Below, in pieces: positions 59,901-64,000 of a DNA stretch of 64,000 nt. Every line of letters starts with the position of its first letter. Positions within the stretch are counted from its first letter, which is position 1. The position numbers were made by a program, and so were the translations under genes. Under the pieces are notes generated by a model that was not told where the DNA came from, did not search any database, and was given only the letters and a program-made list of their open reading frames with translations. Source of the DNA: Silene latifolia (Eukaryota; Streptophyta; Magnoliopsida; Caryophyllales; Caryophyllaceae). The stretch is taken from the NCBI RefSeq assembly GCF_048544455.1, contig NC_133538.1, positions 253,690,491-253,754,490 of the forward strand, given 5' to 3'.

Positions 59901-60607
59901 AAAACTCTTTTATTATACCTTGTTACATCCAAACGGGTTGTAGAGACAATTGAACCCCGTTAAAGTGAACACGGATTAGCATGGTATTCGCCCATAGTCA
60001 CTTGTATGAGGTGACGTCTCGAAGTGACTAGAGTTTGATGCGATTGATGGCAAGTTCAAGTGCCATACAGTCATGTGAGATGACTAGTCGATCACATAGG
60101 CAGATTGTTAGGAACACTTTGTCGGGCTTTATGACCGCTTATAGAGTTCTGGCAAATTTATATAGCCTGGTCGTGGCGAGAGCTACTATAGTATTCAAAT
60201 GAGTCGATTCTTTTGACTAAAGACTATTCGCCTAAGATGGCACAGTTTCAGATTAACTTTGATTTGTGTTACTACGACCTTCGTAAATGGGGTCAAATGG
60301 GCATATTTTGGGTTATGATGGCTGTGGCTAGTCGAAGGGAATGAGTGCGATAGGAATTGTCCCCCCTTGTCGGGGTTAAAACAATATCTCGGGGCCACTC
60401 GAGGAGTAATGAATTGGAAATGCGTGGCCACGCTCGGAAGGTATCTATGATAGATAAATCCGGTCAATCGGTTATTCTCGGATCGAGGAAACCACTCTCG
60501 ATATGATCACTTGCAAGTACGACCTGAAAGACGCCTTGCATTGAGTGGGAGATAGTAATAGGACAAGAGAATTGGTGACGCACACTTGTCGAGTACAAGT
60601 GGGAGAT
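59901..60607 (+). other. Conserved 3' non-coding block and polypurine tract of Copia-3
   Basis: It parallels the reverse complement of 29886-30560. It has an inner TGAGTGGGAGAT (60543-60554) and the true polypurine tract AAGTGGGAGAT (60597-60607) next to the LTR. No open frame. Confidence 0.75.
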
Positions 60608-61883
60608 TGTTGGGAAATGTGTCCTCAACAATAGTGTGATCACATGATTTAAATATCATTATTAAATCTCATTTTAAGAATACATGTGGGATGTAATATT
60701 TTACAGTCAACTGGTCCACACATATCGGTAATGATTGGCTGACTAGAGTTTGACATTACTGTCGTGCGACGGTGGTGATCAGTTGATCCCCTTAGGTCAT
60801 ACCTATAGGGAAATACTCTTAATTGATTATTTAATTGATCGTATACCGATACGAGTTAATTAAATTACTTAAAATTGACGGATGATTTTGTGAGTATAAT
60901 TGACGTATCTTATTGTAAATATGATTAAATGAGACACGGTCTAAGTAATCGAATTATTTTATTACTTAGATGAAATTATTGCTTAAAGAAACAATTGAAA
61001 CGGAATGAATAAATTATTATAAATACAGAATGTAGTTTATAATTTGGAAACATTTTTGGTACAAGTAATTACGAATTACTAGTCGATTTTGTAAATGACA
61101 TATTTTATGAGTATGTTGATTTTTAATATGTTAAAAATACATTACATTGTGACATGTCATGTAATATGTTACATATGACAAATTTGACAAATTACAAAAT
61201 AAAATGGGTTCTCCATTTTATGCTTAAAAACCGAAAATGAGGAGGTAGTGTAAGATATATATTGTGTTTTTATCTTGAGTGGAAAACACAATCATGATAT
61301 CTAAGTACTAGCCTTGCAAGCCTAAGATTTTGAGAAGAGCAAAAACAAAAGGCATTGGGCATACTACCCAATGCTCTCTTTTTCGGCCTCCCACAAGAAA
61401 GAGAGGAGAGCTCTTCTCTTTACTCAATTATTCATTCTTCCCATCTTTTTCTAGTGTAAGAAAATCCTCAAAAAACTCTCTACAATTTATGATAATTCTA
61501 GAGAAATAAAATCTCACAAAAACCCACCTCTTGACCGAAATTTTCAAGAGTAAAAATACAATTTATTTGTATCAATTTTATTGTAAAACCAATATTGTTA
61601 CTAGATCTAAATAGTATTGGTTTATTAAGATGTATTCCTTGGGTATATGCTTTTGGGAGGGATTCTACACTTGAATCCTTGTTCTTCCATTTGGAGAGCT
61701 CAAGAACAAGTGAGTAGGTGAACTCACTTGTGCCCATAAATCCGATTTTTATGGTGAGAAAATTATTTTTCTTCCTTATATTGTTTATTAGTTTGCATGC
61801 ATAAGACCTTTATTAATTTTATGACAAATTAATTTATAAACATATATGAATATGTTAGTGTATATAGATCTACATTTCCTTCA
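60608..61883 (+). repeat. 3' LTR of Copia-3
   Basis: 1276 bases, ends TTCCTTCA, followed by the target duplication TTAAT. Confidence 0.95.
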
Positions 61884-62437
61884 TTAATTAGTATTCTACC
61901 GTCTTCGGGCGTACCTTTGTTTTATTGTGCGTGCACCCCTTTTTTTGTCTTTGTTGCCGGCTTTCGTTGATTGGAGGTTCTTGGATATGCCTGCCCCTCT
62001 GTTCAGAGGAACCTCACTTGCATGGTCACTAAGTATTGCAGGAGCTTAGCTTGTCCGATATGTGGATACTTAGTCATGAGTCCATGCTTCTCTGTATGGG
62101 GGTACAAAACTCCACCAGATCAGTTTTTGTAGGCCTTTCTTTCTTGGAACACATGATTTTCAAAGATTTAAGTAGATCAAAAAATATTCTACTGGAAAAC
62201 TTGGGTTTTGAGATTTATAACGTTAAGACATGCTAAACAATTTTACTTATGGTTTAAATGTTTGAACACATTAGTTAAAATCCAAAGGTTTGATTGGGAT
62301 CTTGAAAAAAGAAATTACTTTTTGGAATGAACAAAAACCAGGGTTCTTAGAAAGACAAGAACACTTAGCAAAACCTGGAACCTGATGAGGCTGTATCTGG
62401 CGGACTATATGCATGGTTACTGACTCCTCTAATCTCC
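61884..62437 (-). other. Tat-type element, region downstream of pol
   Basis: Continues the sequence interrupted at 53112. No gene is evident. It lies between the pol end and the antisense ORF. Confidence 0.5.
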
Positions 62438-64000
62438 TTAGATATAATATTTCTTTAGGTGGATGATATTCCACGATCTGGGGACCATTTGCCCTTCCAT
62501 TGTCATGAGCTTGTAGGCTCCATTCCCGACGATACTTTCCACCTGGTACGGTCCTTCCCAATGGTAGGCAAATTTGCCTGCTCGCCGGTTTTTAGTGTTC
62601 TGAAAGACTTTTCTCAGGACCAGGTCCCCTACTTGCAGGGTCCTGACCTTTAAATTTTTGTTGTAGCTCCTGGCTACTGTTTGCCTATATGAGGCCATCC
62701 TGATCTGGGCGCTGGTTCTGAGTTCATCCACGGTGTCTAGGTTGCTTGCCATTTCTACCTAATTTTATTCCTCTGTTAGGCACCCGTATCTGTGGGTAGG
62801 GACCCTGACCTTTGAAGGAATAACTGCCTCAACTTCGAATACCAGGCTGAAAGGAGTTTGTCCCGTTGCTACTTTAGGGGTGGTTCTGTCAGCCCATAGA
62901 ACTAGTGGTAGCTCCTCCGCCCATTTACCCCCAATCTCTTCCAGCTTCTTTCTTAGGTTCTTCACTATAATTTTGCTACTAGATTCTGCTTGACCATTGG
63001 ACTGAGGGTTCCTGGAGGTAGATTTCTGCAATGAAATGTTCCATCTAGCACAAAATGCTTCTGTCTTATTGCCAATAAACTGAGATCCATTATCGCATAT
63101 TATTTTATATGGAATACCAGACTTACAGATGATATTGTGTTTAATGAAATATATCACCTGGGTCTCAGTGACTTGAGAGGACGACGCTGCCTCTATCCAT
63201 TTGGAGAAGTAGTCTGTCATGGCGAGCCCATAAACCTTGTTTCCTGGTGCCTTGGGCAGTGGTCCTACTATGTCCATTCCCCATTTCATAAAGGGCCAAG
63301 GTGAAGTGACTGGGTGCAGAGGCTCTGCAGGCTGGTGGCTGACTGGTGCATGTCTTTGACAGGCATCACACTTTTTTGCGTATTCCAAAGCATCCTTACG
63401 CATCGTGGGCCAGAAATATCCCTGCCTGAGGGCCTTATTAGACAGGCTCCTGCCCCCTGCATGGTTTCCACATTCACCACTGTGGATAGCATGCAAAACA
63501 GCCTGAGCTTCCTCTCTATCCAGGCACCTCAGGTAGGGTCATGCGAGGGATTTCATGAACAAGATACCATCGATCAGCACAAATATGGAGGCTTGCATTT
63601 TAAAGCTTCTTACCTCTTTTTTATCTGCTGGAAGTATGTTATTCTGCAACCAATCTTGGTAGGGTTTCCTCCAGTCAACAGCTTCCTCCTGACTGGTGGT
63701 GCTGGTTAACATCCATTCTTCCTGTGATTGCGGTGTGCCAGCTATGTTTTCTTCGCCTTGTCCTGCTTTTGATATTGCAGGTTCTAGTACGTGGACGATA
63801 GGTATGGTAGAGATTGTACCTGATTTGAATGTTGCCCCCAGGGCAGCTAGGGCATCGGCCTCCACATTCTGGTCCCTGGGGATTTGCTTGTTGTTGAAGG
63901 TTTTGAACCTGAGTTTCAACTCTTGCGCTATTTCTAGGTAGGCCATCATAGTGGGGTCCCTGGATGCATAAGAGTTATTTACATGGTTTACGATAAGTTG
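62438..64000 (-). pseudogene. Tat-type Ty3 pol: RNase H end and integrase, runs off the window
   Basis: The minus-strand frame enters at 64000 and stays in one frame, broken by a stop at 63539 and two stops near 62754-62765. The RNase H end shows YLEIAQELKLRF and DQNVEADALAALGA. The integrase zinc region is HSGECGNHAGGRSL with CDACQRHA. The core has MKWGMDIVGPLP (Asp), KIICDNGSQF (Asp) and NGQAESSSKII (Glu), then LPLVLWADRTTPK. The C-terminal part (62438-62752) has LQVGDLVLRKVF, GKFAYHWEGPYQV and a W..IHLKKYY end. These motifs fit the Tat/Ogre branch of Ty3, which lacks a chromodomain. At 63539 TGA stands where a CGA Arg codon is likely, a C-to-T change. Confidence 0.85.

Larger units (their letters stand above)
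53113..61883 (+). mobile_element. Copia-3: full-length Copia element with decayed coding region
   Basis: LTRs 53113-54394 and 60608-61883 are flanked by the target duplication TTAAT (53108-53112 and 61884-61888). They differ by roughly 20 substitutions and a few small indels, under 2 percent. The primer site and polypurine tract are present. The 6.2-kb interior has no open frame longer than about 70 codons, yet relics of gag, protease and RT can be recognised. The element therefore most likely moved with proteins supplied in trans. Confidence 0.95.

Overview
This window is repeat-dense DNA from the nuclear genome of a flowering plant. Almost everything I can identify is a plant transposable element: Ty3 elements of the Athila, Tekay and Tat types, Copia elements, a Helitron, a CACTA element and a hAT-like MITE. 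I found no host gene, rRNA or bona fide tRNA gene. A eudicot, possibly of Caryophyllales type, is a guess and is not shown by the sequence.

Layout, left to right. 1-2067: Athila-like Ty3 remnant (minus strand), reduced to integrase, RNase H and a primer-binding site, with presumed LTR sequence to 3240. 3241-7402: 3' part of a minus-strand element with ACTCG-NN-CGAGT palindromes and a broken ATHILA-ORF1-like gene. 7665-11102: AT-rich DNA with a Helitron-type terminus and a small MITE. 11103-18008: complete non-coding LTR element (LARD) with identical 5-bp target duplications. 18425-22445: Helitron with both ends and a paralogous empty site. 22586-24825: 5' part of a CACTA element. 24829-28825: a second, plus-strand version of the palindrome and ATHILA-ORF1-like element. 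28823-29689: truncated Copia-type LTR.

29690-64000 is a nested stack. The oldest layer is a minus-strand Tat-type Ty3 element (pol at 62438-64000, antisense coiled-coil ORF at 52160-52948). Copia-2 (29690-52158, minus) and Copia-3 (53113-61883, plus, TSD TTAAT) entered it. Copia-2 in turn received Copia-1 (36007-44469, minus, TSD AAAAC, nearly intact) and a Tekay chromovirus (44563-50883, plus, TSD TAAGC).

Two themes connect the parts. First, the Tekay element, the LARD and the ATHILA-ORF1-like elements share a palindromic 12-mer (ACTCG-NN-CGAGT) in LTRs and leader or other internal non-coding DNA, repeated every 20-21 bp where the arrays are regular. They also share the same LTR start and tail. 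This looks like one autonomous chromovirus with non-autonomous partners. Second, the three Copia elements and one LTR fragment share a block of about 60 bp inside otherwise different LTRs. The three elements also share a long non-coding block between pol and the LTR, although pol is decayed in two of them.
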